This document shows, piece after piece, positions 20,003 to 31,691 of a stretch of 53,759 nt of DNA. The stretch covers positions 1 through 53,759 of the forward strand of contig JAUCBJ010007288.1 in NCBI GenBank assembly GCA_032718475.1, read 5' to 3'. The notes beneath the pieces were generated by a model. It did no database searches, was not told the DNA's origin, and saw only the letters and a program-made list of their open reading frames with translations. The number at the start of each line of letters is the position of its first letter. Positions within the stretch are counted from its first letter, which is position 1. Both the position numbers and the translations under genes were made by a program. The stretch comes from Nemertoderma westbladi. Its lineage: Eukaryota > Xenacoelomorpha > Nemertodermatida > Nemertodermatidae.

Positions 20003-22773
20003 CTAGAGCGTCTTTCTCGAATTGTTTGGGGTCCTCAAAGTAGCACAGGATTTGAGGTAAGATACAAGGGGGATATTAGAACGTGAGGAATCTTTATCTT
20101 TGTCCGACAAGAGTGAGAGCAGTGGGTCCGCTGTGTCTTCGTGATCGTCAGAGAGTATTCGTTTTATCAGTTTACCAGTGCGGGCCTTAATCACAGAAGA
20201 AATAGGTGGTCTGCCTAGTTCCACATAAACAAATTCGTTTGGTGTAGTTATTTTTACACCGAGCAAAGTCTTAAGAATTTTTCTATATTGCGATTCTAAT
20301 TCCTTGTGATTGACGTTTCCCCAGGATTCGCAGTTGTACAAGATTCCGTTAATGATACATGCATCCAACACCTTTTCTTTTACCATAAGTGGAGCTGTTT
20401 TATTTTCTCTTAAAAAAGCGTAGTACTTGGTGAAGTGGGACTGTCTGCGCTTTAGGTCAGCTAAATACATATCCTTGAGACATCCCGAGGAACATAGAGA
20501 TGAACCCAAGTAAACCTCATTTGGAGAAGGTTTAATTTCTCAATTTTCTACAGCGAGAGGGAATAAGTCTCTTGTTGAAACATTTGTACAAAGGACCGCA
20601 CATTTTTTAGGGTTTAAGTTGATGAAATTTTCGCAGCAATAATTTTCTAGTAGTTTCAGTTTCTTGATGGCAGAATCACGTGTAGTTGCTAACAATAAAG
20701 TATAGTCCGCATGAATTAGGAGGTGTATTTCATTAATTAGTTTCTCAGGTTTACAGTGTGTAAAAATTTGAATAAGGTCCAGAGTATAAATGATGTAGAG
20801 TATCGGACTCGATGGGGCTCCTTGTCTGATACCACCTAGGAGCTGGAATATTCTTGAGAACTCATTATCATAGTGGACAGCGACATTTGTATTCAGATAC
20901 ATTGCCATTAATGCATGCAAAAGGACAATACCGCATCCCATCTTCGCTAATTTTAAGAATAGTTTTTTCCGACTGATTTTGTCAAAGGCAGCGGAGAAAT
21001 CCGTTAGAATTACCCATAGTTGTCGTTTTTTGCGTTTGGCGGTATTGAGTATTATTTTGACAGTTAGAACGTGCAGGATGCAGCTTCTACCTTTTTGAAA
21101 GGCACTTTGAGTTTTCGGGATTATGATCCATTCAGTTATGCGAAGACATAGTACAAGATCATATAATTTAGCAAGGATGGGTAGTAAGGTAATTCCGCGC
21201 ACATGACTAGGTATTAGCAGCTTGCCTTTTTTAGGCAGTGCAAGAAGGAATCCGAACCATATAGAGGGGTATGCCCCAAGTCCACGTTTGAACAGTAGGT
21301 TGAAAAGGCAGAGTATATATGGCATCATTACAGGCAGGATTTGATGTAGAGTCTTGGCGGAGAACCCATCAGCATTGCTACTATTATTGTTAAGTTTGTT
21401 GACGGCGGTTTCTATCTCATTTTCTGTAATATCTTTGTCCAAATCTGGGTTAGATGACCCTGCAATATCTTCAAAGTCACATTCGTGAGGGGAAATAGAG
21501 AAATGATTCTCGAAGTGGTCAGCAAGACCAGCAGCAGAAGTCATTGATTCAATATCAGTAGTAGTTCGGTTGAGTTTTCCTTTGAAGTCGATTTTATTCC
21601 AAAGTGTTCTAGAATCGGTTGAATTTAAACATTCGATCCAAGATTTTAGTTCGCTATTCGACCAGTTGCTAAGATACGTGTTCATATCTTGGCAGACATA
21701 GTTTGATATGCACTCGGACTCATTAAAGGCCTTATTGCCTTCTAGACATTTTCTATTTCTTTGTAAACATGACAGAGCCGCAGTTTTCATGGCATGTTGA
21801 ATAGTTGATGCTATTTCCGTTGTTGTAAGGTTGGATAGAGAATTTACAGGAGGTAGAAGGCAAGGTAACGTTATAATCATTTTGTCATGATCGATCAGTT
21901 CTGGAGTGTAGTTTGGTCTTTTACTATGATTGTTAATTTCTTGAGTTAGATCCAGAACTGCAGAAAGCAAGGACTGAGCAACATTTGCCGATGTGATGTT
22001 GTGAGTTAGTGACAGTGGCAGATGATCTGAGATGGGTGGGGCAGATTTCGTTATACTTAATCGTAAAGATTTGGCAATGTTTTGATCATTACAGAGACAC
22101 CAGTCTAGTTGGCTTCTTAACTCACCTCTGTTAAAGGTAAAATCGCCATCATTCACGTGATATCTCGTTCGTAGATGATTTAAAGGGTACAGGCTATAAA
22201 CATTCATCAGCTTAATCATTGTAGACCCATTTGCGTTAATTCGAATATCGGGGTTAGGTGTGTAGTGGTTTATGTTGTTCAAGGCATTTAGGTCACCAAG
22301 ACGGCAGTTCATATCCCCTATAATGACAGTAGATTTACTGTGGTTGTTGTTTTGGAGTAGAAGGCTATTTAGTGAAGCAAAATATTGTTCACTAAAATAA
22401 GGCGAATCCGCCGGGGGTATGTACAAGAAGAGATAACAGGAGCCATCCACTAGGCAGCTAGGCGAACTTCAACACAGTCAGTAAAGAACTTCTTCGCCGA
22501 AACAATAAACATTTTCATGGAGACATGATATGAAAAGGAGCAACCCCCTCTTGGATATAAAGAGTTGCAGTTTAGGTCGGGGAATTCTATAGTAACAAAA
22601 TTTTGCATGTTCAGGGTTCGTTGGTTTATCAGACTATGTGTTTCTGACAAATATATAAAGTGGTAATTAGAGAGGAATTTGGAAACGGTTTCATTTTTCA
22701 ATGTGTTGGAGCCATTAATATTCCATGAAATAGTTTTTATATCTAAGTTTAGCAAGGCTAACCCACTGTTCAA
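20003..22773 (-). pseudogene. LINE ORF2 (endonuclease plus reverse transcriptase), broken
   Basis: 22450-22773 gives the start of an exonuclease-endonuclease-phosphatase domain (SWNINGSN, LSETH). It ends in TAG, and the frame continues shifted by one base at 22450-20540 with IIGDMNCRLGD and SDHLPL, completing the endonuclease. The RT follows: LTDFSAAFD (residues 482-490 of that frame) and GGIRQGAPSSP. The active-site box reads HADY (580-583), with Tyr in place of the second catalytic Asp. A further frame break near 20510-20540 separates the thumb/C-terminal part (20003-20509). Several breaks and the lost Asp mean the enzyme is dead. Confidence 0.85.
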
Positions 22774-23453
22774 AAAACCGAGTTTGGAGATTTAATACAG
22801 TCCACTTCGACATCATCGATGTACAGCTTGTTATACTTAATCGCTGCCTTCTCACCGTTTTTTACGAGGACGTCCAATCTCACGTAGAGGCGTTTATATT
22901 CCTCCTGCTCTTTTTTGGTATGATCCGCCTTAACTCTTACATTCTTGAACTCGACCGTCTTCGCCAACTTTGAAGAATTGTTGCGGACTGTATTTCTGTC
23001 TGACCAGAAACGAAATGTCACATTCAGGAGGCGGGGGCGGGATTGTGTTCCGAGGTCGAGAGTACCAAGGCGTCGGCACCTTTCGAATTGGATTTCGCTG
23101 CAGCCTATAGCATCTAAGAGATTACGGATAACATCCTTATCGGGTATTGAGTCCGATTCCGAGATTCCACAGAAAATAAGGTGTTTCAGTCGCTCGTCTT
23201 TGTCATTTCTCGCAATTATCTTCTGTTGCTCGGTAACAATGTTTTTGAGTACACCAACTTCCCGGGTTAATTCGTCTGACTTCGCTTCTGCGTTTAAAGC
23301 CCTGGACTCCAGGGCAGAAATTATCTTATCCTGTTCCTCGAAGCGAGTGTTAATTGTATCCAGTTTATTGTTTATTGGTGTAAGCTTTGTGTCTAATATG
23401 TTTAGCAGTTTCGCCCAGTAGTCAGTAGTCGCCCAGTAGCCCCCTACAGTCAA
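22770..23453 (-). CDS. LINE ORF1 protein with coiled coil
   Basis: A 227-codon frame with an N-terminal heptad-rich coiled coil (about residues 15-85, many E/K/L) followed by a basic globular region (KDERLKHLIFCGISESD, then a CRRLG..RPRLLNVTF core). This layout resembles L1-type ORF1 RNA-binding proteins, in which the coiled coil trimerises and an RRM-like plus C-terminal domain binds the element RNA. The frame is intact although its ORF2 is broken. Its stop overlaps the start of the ORF2 remnant by a few bases, as in elements that reinitiate translation. Confidence 0.7.
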   Translation of the reverse strand: MTVGGYWATTDYWAKLLNILDTKLTPINNKLDTINTRFEEQDKIISALESRALNAEAKSDELTREVGVLKNIVTEQQKIIARNDKDERLKHLIFCGISESDSIPDKDVIRNLLDAIGCSEIQFERCRRLGTLDLGTQSRPRLLNVTFRFWSDRNTVRNNSSKLAKTVEFKNVRVKADHTKKEQEEYKRLYVRLDVLVKNGEKAAIKYNKLYIDDVEVDCIKSPNSVF

Positions 23454-23629
23454 ACTGTACTGCTCAACTGCTGTACTACAGTACTACCGGTAGCGAAGCG
23501 ATAGGGCTGTATGCAGTCGGTGATATAGGCCTAGGCAGCTAGGCGATTTTGGACTTATTCCAATTTTTGAACTTTTTTGTGCCAAATTCATTATTCTGTT
23601 ATTCCTACCATGCTTTTGCAGAAATGTAT

Positions 23630-26600
23630 TCATACATAGATAGATAGATTTATTTATACATTATGTAAAAACAATAACAAATACACCAAACAATGTACCG
23701 GTATAAAGGTATTGTCCAACATAACATATAGGATTACCCCTAAAGCTTTGCAGCTTATTTCCAAGGGGGTCCTTTATGTTACTTGGTTACAAATACAATA
23801 TTACACTACGCTAACCTAAAACCAATATAAAACGTAATTACACTATGTACATGTACAACTTTACCGAGAGCGTGACAATGTCCGACTCAACGATAAAGAT
23901 GTAATGTACAGAACAATTTATTATTAAACGTAATTACAGTATAAATAGTAAATAATTAATAAACTAATAACTTACTGTAGGACTATTGTACCTATTTTTA
24001 CATTGCACACGGAGATGAGATTTAACTGCAGATTTAAAAGAATGTTGATTATCGAGGTTTTTAATTTCATTTGGCAGAGCGTTCCAATTTTTTATGCCGT
24101 TAAAAAAGAAAGTATCAGGTTCAAAGGATTTACAATTCGGGAGGTAGAAGTTTGAAGCACTAGCTCTGGTACTGTAAGAGTGTGTATCGCGTACTCTGTT
24201 GAATTTTTGTTTTAGGTAATTGGGACATTTACCATTATACACTTTATGCACATGGTTAAGGCGTAGCTGCTTAACTCTACTATCTAAGTTAAGTAGTCCA
24301 GATTCAGAAAAGTCATCTGGAGTTAGGTGGTGCCTAGGTTTGTAGTCTTTAATAAATCGTACTACTTTATTCTGAGCTACTTGTAATTTACATTTAAGCT
24401 GTTTGGATAAGCCTTCATACCAAGAAGAGCATGCATAGTCCATGTGACACTGTATTAAAGAAGAGCAAAGTAACTTGCGGGAGTCGGTGTTTAAACTATT
24501 TTCATTTCTGTATAGAAACCTAAGCCTACTGTTAACTTTCGAGAAAATATTTTTCACTATGCTTTCTCCTGATAAGCAGTTATCCAATGTGGCGCCTAAA
24601 TATTTAACTTCCTTTTTATTTTCAATCTTATGTCCATTACTAGTGACTTCAAACTTAGTTACCTTCTTTAACTTTCTTTTGGAACCAAACAAAATACTTT
24701 CAGTCTTACCGTAGTGAATGGATAGCTTATTATCAACCAACCACTCATTACAGGATTCTAGAACTGCACTTAACTTTTGGGAAATATGGATAGGATCTTT
24801 ATGAGAGAAAATAAGAGCACTGTCGTCGGCATATAAAATGAGTTTAAAATCGGGATCTATACTATTTATCATATCATTTACATAGCATACAAAAAGCAGA
24901 GGACCTAATATACTACCTTGCGGTACACCACAGGTAATCTCTTGTACAGTAGACTGCGATTTGCTAATGACTACAGTTTGACCTCTGTCTGACAGGTAGG
25001 ACTTGAACCAGTCTATAGAACCTACACCCATCAGGCCTAACTTACCAGGCAGAATTTCGTGATCTACAGTATCGAAAGCCTTTTGTAGGTCCAACATTAC
25101 CATACCAGTATATAAACCCTTTGCATTATTACATCTAATTGTATCAGTTAAGTTAATAAGGCAGGTGTCTGTAGAATATGATTTACGAAAACCGGACTGA
25201 AGTTCATAGATCAGATTTAGCCTACTAAGATGTGCTTCCAGCTGTAGAAAAACAGAACGTTCTAAAATTTTAGATACAATACTTAAGATACTAACAGGTC
25301 TGTAATTACAGGGTTCTACTTTACTATTCTTTTTATACAGAGGAACAACCTTGGCTAATTTCAGTTCGTCTGGTACTACATTATCTACGATAGAGTAATT
25401 AATAATAAAAGTAATAGGCACTTTAAGTACTTCAGCACCTTCCTTAAGAAAACGGGCAGGTATTAGATCTAGACCGGTACTTTTTGAGGCTGATAGGCTA
25501 AGTAGATTTTTAAAAACGAAATCCTCAGAAACGGGTTTTAAAAATAACTTTTCTGAATTTTGTAACTTTTCTAAATAAAAATTATTTAGAGTTTCGGACC
25601 CTATACTATATTCATTACTTGATAACGGTAACTTCTTAACTAAATTAGAGGCAACATTAGTAAAATAATAATTAAATAAATTACTAACTAGAGTATGATC
25701 ATGAATCAGCTCGCCGTTATCTTGCAGAACAATATTCGATTTAGATTTAAGGTTTTTATAACCTAAAGATTTTAGGGTAGACCATAGACTTTTAGGATTA
25801 TCTTTATTCTCACTTATTTTGTTGTACAAATATTCAGATTTAGCTTTTTTTATTTCCCGTTGGACAAGGTTTCTATATTTGCAGTAATTATTATAATCAG
25901 CTAAAACACGGTATTTCCTAAATTTATACAAATAGTTATCTCTTTCTCTGATATTACTAAGAATACCCGAGGTCATCCAGGGCTCAGTGCGTTGTTTAAG
26001 ACTAATTTCTTTAATTGGTGCTACAGTATTAAGTGCCTTTAAAAATATATCTTTAAAAACAGTGTACGCAAGGTTAATGTCAGCGGCCTTAAAACAGGGT
26101 TCCCAGTCAGAATTAACTAACAAACTTAAAAAGCGTTCCTTGCTGTAATTTTTCATAGACCTAACTGTTACTGTTTTATGATCCCCGAAAAAAGATTTTT
26201 GTGTCTTTCTTGTGCAAAAAACTATAAAATGATCGCTTAGACCTATAGGTAAAACCCCAGATTGAGAAATAATATCGGTATTATTACAAAGGATGTGATC
26301 TAGTAAAGTAGAAGTTTTACTGGTAATTCTGGTAGAATCTCGAATAATTTGTTTTAAACCAAACAAATTTAAAATACTTTGGTACTGTTTACAGATGGGG
26401 GATGCTTTGTGATGGTAACAGATATTAAAATAACCTAAGAAATATATTTCACAGTCTGACCTAAGATTACATAAAATTGTATTTTCAAAATTTTGCAAAA
26501 AATCTGATTGTTTAGGGGGCCGATATAAAGTACCGATTAAAATAGGTTTAGTTTTAGGAAGTAAAAGTTCCACCAGTAAAACTTCGTCACAAGTCTCTAA

Positions 26601-27269
26601 ATCTTCCCTACGATTAAAAGCTAAATCACATCGAATGTAAGTACAGACACCACCACCGTGTCTGTCCCTATCCTTACGTAAAACTACGTAATTATCAATA
26701 TAAATTTCTCCATCAGAAACACTATCATCGAGCCAAGTTTCAGAGATTGTTAAAACTGCTGGGTTGGATTTATTGATTAAAATACGAATTTCGGAAAGTT
26801 TTGGAAGCAGAGATCGTGCGTTTAAATGCAAAAAATGCAGACCTTTTTTCTTAAAAAAATTAAAAGTTTCACTCTCAGCATCACTTGGAGTTTGCAGAGG
26901 CGATGTGAGAAATGAATCGTCGGTTTCTGATTCTAAAATTGTATCATGAAAGGGAAGTTCGGTAAAAATACAGCTATTGCAGAGAAAACTTGGTTCAAGA
27001 TTGTTTCTGGTGGAGAATAAATTACTGCGTTTCCTACGGTAACATTTTAAATGTACAAATGTGTCACAACTCTCGCATTGGACGATCTTACTCCGAGAGT
27101 TTGTTCCTCGTTGACAGACGGGACAGTTGATCTTCGGGGCCCGCGTCCTGCTGGGTCCTGGGTTGGTCTCAATATCCCCAGCCAGAGACAGAAGACAGAG
27201 TTTAGCGATTAGGCCTCTAGATCGTGGAGAGGAGACCCAAGATCTTCTTCCCCGATTCCGACATTCCAA
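23630..27269 (-). mobile_element. CR1-like LINE, nearly intact
   Basis: It comprises a 1,101-codon ORF (23964-27269) and a 3' untranslated region to about 23635, ending in (ATCT)n repeats (AATCTATCTATCTATG on minus), the short tandem repeat expected at a CR1-type 3' end. The tail at 23703-23855 recurs in both hAT-like copies, so the family has been active here. Confidence 0.85.
23964..27269 (-). CDS. CR1-like LINE polyprotein: 2A-like peptide, PHD finger, endonuclease, reverse transcriptase
   Basis: One frame of 1,101 codons. Residues 28-39 (SLAGDIETNPGP) match the 2A ribosome-skipping consensus D-x-E-x-NPGP; separation would fall between Gly38 and Pro39, after an Arg/Ser-rich leader. Residues 49-100 form a PHD-type zinc finger (CPVC...CESC...H..C...CNSC). 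An exonuclease-endonuclease-phosphatase domain covers about 145-355 (HLNARSL, SETWLDD, LSDH). The reverse transcriptase covers about 640-880 (MLDLQKAFDTVDHE, GVPQGSILGP, YADD at 813-816). No stop or frameshift, but LGDFN of the endonuclease reads LGYFN (Tyr280), which removes a catalytic Asp. The start is the first ATG before the 2A leader. This copy is probably recent but unable to nick its target. Confidence 0.92.
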   Translation of the reverse strand: MECRNRGRRSWVSSPRSRGLIAKLCLLSLAGDIETNPGPSRTRAPKINCPVCQRGTNSRSKIVQCESCDTFVHLKCYRRKRSNLFSTRNNLEPSFLCNSCIFTELPFHDTILESETDDSFLTSPLQTPSDAESETFNFFKKKGLHFLHLNARSLLPKLSEIRILINKSNPAVLTISETWLDDSVSDGEIYIDNYVVLRKDRDRHGGGVCTYIRCDLAFNRREDLETCDEVLLVELLLPKTKPILIGTLYRPPKQSDFLQNFENTILCNLRSDCEIYFLGYFNICYHHKASPICKQYQSILNLFGLKQIIRDSTRITSKTSTLLDHILCNNTDIISQSGVLPIGLSDHFIVFCTRKTQKSFFGDHKTVTVRSMKNYSKERFLSLLVNSDWEPCFKAADINLAYTVFKDIFLKALNTVAPIKEISLKQRTEPWMTSGILSNIRERDNYLYKFRKYRVLADYNNYCKYRNLVQREIKKAKSEYLYNKISENKDNPKSLWSTLKSLGYKNLKSKSNIVLQDNGELIHDHTLVSNLFNYYFTNVASNLVKKLPLSSNEYSIGSETLNNFYLEKLQNSEKLFLKPVSEDFVFKNLLSLSASKSTGLDLIPARFLKEGAEVLKVPITFIINYSIVDNVVPDELKLAKVVPLYKKNSKVEPCNYRPVSILSIVSKILERSVFLQLEAHLSRLNLIYELQSGFRKSYSTDTCLINLTDTIRCNNAKGLYTGMVMLDLQKAFDTVDHEILPGKLGLMGVGSIDWFKSYLSDRGQTVVISKSQSTVQEITCGVPQGSILGPLLFVCYVNDMINSIDPDFKLILYADDSALIFSHKDPIHISQKLSAVLESCNEWLVDNKLSIHYGKTESILFGSKRKLKKVTKFEVTSNGHKIENKKEVKYLGATLDNCLSGESIVKNIFSKVNSRLRFLYRNENSLNTDSRKLLCSSLIQCHMDYACSSWYEGLSKQLKCKLQVAQNKVVRFIKDYKPRHHLTPDDFSESGLLNLDSRVKQLRLNHVHKVYNGKCPNYLKQKFNRVRDTHSYSTRASASNFYLPNCKSFEPDTFFFNGIKNWNALPNEIKNLDNQHSFKSAVKSHLRVQCKNRYNSPTVSY

Positions 27270-27894
27270 AATTGGACTTTGTTTGCAGAGATGCTATGGA
27301 GGATGACTGCTGTAACGCTATGCACTAGTAACAAGGTACCGGTACCGGTACAGGGGTCCGACCATAAGGCTATATCATATGGGCATGGCATGACTAGAGC
27401 TGTACCCTGTCAGCCTGTACAGCACAGTTCTACGCTAGAAGCACAGCTGCAGCCTGCAGCTAGACCCTACAACCCTAGACCAAGCAGCAGCTTGGTCTAT
27501 TGCCTATTGGTGACATTCCTGGGCTTCCAATTAGGAAGCCCTGTTTCGATCCCTAGGCTGCTAGGTGGGGCACGCCAGCCTGGGCACGGTGCACGGGAGC
27601 AGCACTGTTTGAGCACAGCTGCACAGTGCTTTAAATGCTTCAGCCTACTGGCCTTGACCAACCCTAGCTTTCATCCTTGTGAGTTGTGAGTGGTCGATAA
27701 ATGGGAACCAAGACAACTTTGGAAAACATAATGGAAGAGGTTTACTATAGAATATCATCCATGGTGGTGAACAGGCATTCCTTGGCTTAATGAGCCTAAA
27801 ACGATTATCCCATTCAATCAGTCAATATCATGAATTGGGGTGTTAGATGATGGAAAATAAATAGACCTCTTAATCGTTTCAATATATTGTTTTA
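27270..27894. other. Sequence between CR1-like LINE and satellite, no gene
   Basis: Less AT-rich than average, with GGTACCGGTACCGGTAC near 27337 and many CAGCTGCAG/CTGTACAG palindromes (27400-27620). The open frame at 27279-27689 has no recognisable domain. The left end may include the 5' untranslated region of the LINE. Confidence 0.4.
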
Positions 27895-30030
27895 GTGTCT
27901 CATGTGCTGCGCGAAGGCCTTTGAACCGTTCCAACAGCTTGTTACAATGTTACAGCAAGCCACGTGCTCCGTGAAGGTCTCTTAAACGTTTCAACAGTTT
28001 GTTACACAATGTGTGCTGCGCGAAGGTCTCTTAAACATTTGAACAGCTTGTTACACAATGTTACAGTGCGCCACGTGCTGCGCGAAGGTCTCTTAAACGT
28101 TTCAACAGATTGTTACACAATGTTACAGTAAGCCACGTGCTGCGCGAAGATCTCTTAAACATTCAGACATTTGAACAGCTTGTTACACAATGTTACAGTG
28201 CGCCACGTGTTGCGCGAAGGTCTCTCAAACGTTTCAACAGATTGTTACACAATGTTACAGTAAGCCACGTGCTGCGCGAAGGTCTCTTAAACATTTGAAC
28301 AGCTTGTTACACAATGTTCCAGTGCGCCACGTGCTGCGCGAAGGTCTCTCAAACGTTTCAACAGCTTGTTACACAATGTCACAGTGCGCCACGTGCTGCG
28401 AGAAGGTCTCTCAAACGTTACAACAGCTTGTTACACAATGTCACAGTGCGCCACGTGCTGCGCGAAGGTCTCTCAAACGTTTCAACAGCTTGTTACACAA
28501 TGTCACAGTGCGCCACGTGCTGCGCGAAGGTCTCTCAAACGTTTCAACAGATTGTTACACAATGTTACAGTAAGCCACGTGCTGCGCGAAGATCTCTTAA
28601 ACATTTGAACAGCTTGTTACACAATGTTACAGGGCGCCATGTGCTGCGCGAATGTCTCTCAAATGTTTCAACAGCTTGTTAACAATGTTACAGTAAGCCA
28701 CGTGCTGCGCGAAGATCTCTTAAACATTCAGACATTTGAACAGCTTGTTACACAATGTTACAGTGCGCCACGTGTTGCGCGAAGGTCTCTCAAACGTTTC
28801 AACAGATTGTTACACAATGTTACAGTAAGCCACGTGCTGCGCGAAGGTCTCTTAAACATTTGAACAGCTTGTTACACAATGTTCCAGTGCGCCACGTGCT
28901 GCGCGAAGGTCTCTCAAACGTTTCAACAGCTTGTTACACAATGTCACAGTGCGCCACGTGCTGCGAGAAGGTCTCTCAAACGTTACAACAGCTTGTTACA
29001 CAATGTCACAGTGCGCCACGTGCTGCGCGAAGGTCTCTCAAACGTTTCAACAGCTTGTTACACAATGTCACAGTGCGCCACGTGGTGCGCGAAGGTCTCT
29101 CAAACGTTTCAACAGATTGTTACACAATGTTACAGTAAGCCACGTGCTGCACGAAGGTCTATTAAACGTTTCAACAGCTTGTTAACAATGTTACAGTAAG
29201 CCACGTGCTGCGCGAAGGTCTCTTAAACATTTGAACAGCTTGTTACACAATGTTACAGTAAGCCACGTGCTGCGCGAAGGTTTCTTAAACATTTGAACAG
29301 CTTGTTACACAATGTTACAGTGCACCACGTGCTGCGCGAAGGTCTCTCAAACGTTTCAACTGATTGTTACACAATGTTACAGTAAGCCACGTGCTGCGCG
29401 AAGATCTCTTAAACATTTGAACAGCTTGTTACACAATGTTACAGTGCGCCACGTGCTGCGCGAAGGTCTCTCAAATGTTTCAACAGCTTGTTACACAATG
29501 TTACAGTAAGCCACGTGCTGCGCGAAGGTCTCTTAAACATTTGAACAGCTTGTTACACAATGTTACAGTGCACCACGTGCTGCGCGAAGGTCTCTCAAAC
29601 GTTTCAACAGATTGTTACACAATGTTACAGTAAGCCACGTGCTGCGCGAAGATCTCTTAAACATTTGAACAGCTTGTTACACAATGTTACAGTGCGCCAC
29701 GTGCTGCGCGAAGGTCTCTCAAACGTTTCAACAGATTGTTACACAATGTTACAGCACTGCAATAAGCCACGTGCTGCACAAAGGTCTATTAAACGTTTCA
29801 ACAGCTTGTTAACAATGTTACAGTACCCCACGTGCTGCGCGAAGGACTCTTAAACTTTCCAACAGCTTGTTACAGTTCTCCACATGCTGCGCGAAGGTCT
29901 CAAACGTTTTAACAGATTGTTTCAGTATTTCACATACTGCGCGAAGGTCTCTCAAACGTTTCATCAGATTGTTACACAATGTTACAGTATCGCATGTGCT
30001 GCACGAAGGTCTCTTAAACGTTTCAAGTGT
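27895..30030. repeat. 62-bp satellite array with 565-bp higher-order repeat
   Basis: About 34 units of 62 bp. Most contain CCACGTGCTGCGCGAAGGTC (with a CACGTG E-box) and TTCAACAGCTTGTTACACAATG. Two alternating unit types (CTCTCAAACGTTTC and CTCTTAAACATTTG) occur. A block near 28126-28690 is repeated almost exactly 565 bp on (28691-29255), being nine units plus an 8-bp insertion minus 1 bp. Units at both edges are more diverged. As 62 is not a multiple of three, the long frames inside are accidents of the repeat. Confidence 0.95.
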
Positions 30031-30345
30031 GAAACAAAATAGAGTAAATAAGATAAATTTCATTCAGAAAGACAACTGTGGACTTAAAGTGCTAAATACT
30101 GCTATGTGCTGTTCAATAGAAACAATACGCTACCCACCAGTGAGGGCTGATAAGGAGTTCGATATTTTCTTGAAGAAAATGCATGGTGAAGAAGAATCAG
30201 TGGCACTGTTTATATTCCATCAGGATAATTTTTTGGACACATTCAGACATTAGGCCTACTAGCTACTGCATTAAGATGTTTAAAAAGTGATTGCTTTGTT
30301 CAGACTGTCAGATATTTCTGTATTTATATATCAGCATTTGACTGT
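30031..30345. other. Unique sequence before the triplication
   Basis: No gene seen. It ends at ..GACTGT, immediately before the first copy of the 2,936-bp unit. Confidence 0.5.
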
Positions 30346-31691
30346 TTGACAGATTTAAACAGACACTGTCTATTTTCCATTGTGTTTCTCGAAATCACCA
30401 ACTAAACAGATGGTCACAGTTGGAGGAAGTGTTAACAGTGGTTTAACGAAGTTTTGGTTCCCGAGATTCGTATCTTAAAGCTTTACTGGAAGAAGGTGGT
30501 GAGGTAAACGATAAAGTAGTTTGCAAAAAGTCTCACTGTTTCAGTTGGGATTTATTGGTCATACCTCGATCACGATCGACCTAATGATACCTACTTGCAG
30601 TTCAAGCTTATCCTACCTAACCTGCTAACCTCCCATACTGCTTCGATCTTTTGTCATTCTTACATCTGACAGAAAAATTAGAACTTAGAAGCAGTCTGTA
30701 ACGACACGAGTTCCTTGCTGGTGGAGGCTGCTATTGCAAAATCAATAGCCCAGGAGGAGCCAGGTTGCCTCGGCTCCTAACCTTCAAGATAAACCTCCAA
30801 AGGCTATGTTAATGGTGTAGTGACCGCACCCTCCACTCTTGTTAAATACATTCAAATCCAGGCTGAATAGGCCTACTCACTATAAGCATTTACACTTGAA
30901 ATTTATGCCATCGTGGTGGGACCCCACATAAACCGTCCAAAATCTGCCCTACTGTCCAGTCCATCTATCTGTAACTCTTTATCATTGTTTTATCGTATTT
31001 TAATATTTTTAATCTGACTTTTTTTATCGCCTGGGCACCTATTAACATTGTTTTATCATAATTCTGCTTTATATTATACTTTTTAATAATTTCACATAAC
31101 ATTTTCATTTTATTTTTTATTTCTTTGGTTTATATTACAGTACAGCAGTATTATACAATATGAAATACAAAGTATTTTTATGTATTGTACGTACCGGTAC
31201 CTGATCCTTTTAAATCCTTTTAAATCACAATTCCTCTTATTTTATTTACAGTTCCAATGCGTTTTTAATGTATTTGCAATGTATTTTTTTTTAATACCTA
31301 CATATATTATTTCTTACATAGATATTAATAATTAGTGCAGTTCTCATGCCTCGTAATTAACGGTATCAATATTTAATTATTATCCATAAACAGTTTTAGG
31401 TAGGCCTACTTATTGTATGAATTGGCTGAATTATCAGTCGTCAGTCAGTAACTGTCAGTCTGTAATAATAAATAATTGCAATATTTATATTTGTTTAACC
31501 AGGCGCCCTCCTAGATTTTACTCCTAGTCTCTGTCTAGTATTGACGCCTACAACCTATTTTCAGTTTATTATATTTATAGGCCTATTATTTAATTAATGA
31601 TTGCTATAGAGAGAGGGCTATTAACTCTTCCAGTCTACAGCAATATATTATTCATTTATGTATTTGGATTACCGGTAATTAAATTGTAGTT

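Larger units (their letters stand above)
19604..23453 (-). mobile_element. Degenerate two-ORF LINE
   Basis: On minus, in order: a coiled-coil ORF1 (22770-23453), endonuclease and reverse transcriptase broken by frameshifts (20003-22773), and a C-terminal Cys-rich domain (19604-19831, CRCG..EDEEYFLLKCPNY). ORF1 stop and ORF2 start overlap by a few bases. The layout is a complete but inactive element, much more decayed than the neighbouring CR1-like copy. Confidence 0.85.

Noticed and set aside
28110-29853. Many overlapping long open frames encoding VTQCYSAPRAARRSLK-like repeats
   Set aside because: They come from a 62-bp satellite that lacks stops in several frames; the unit is not a multiple of three, so each frame drifts. 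No splice sites or start context.
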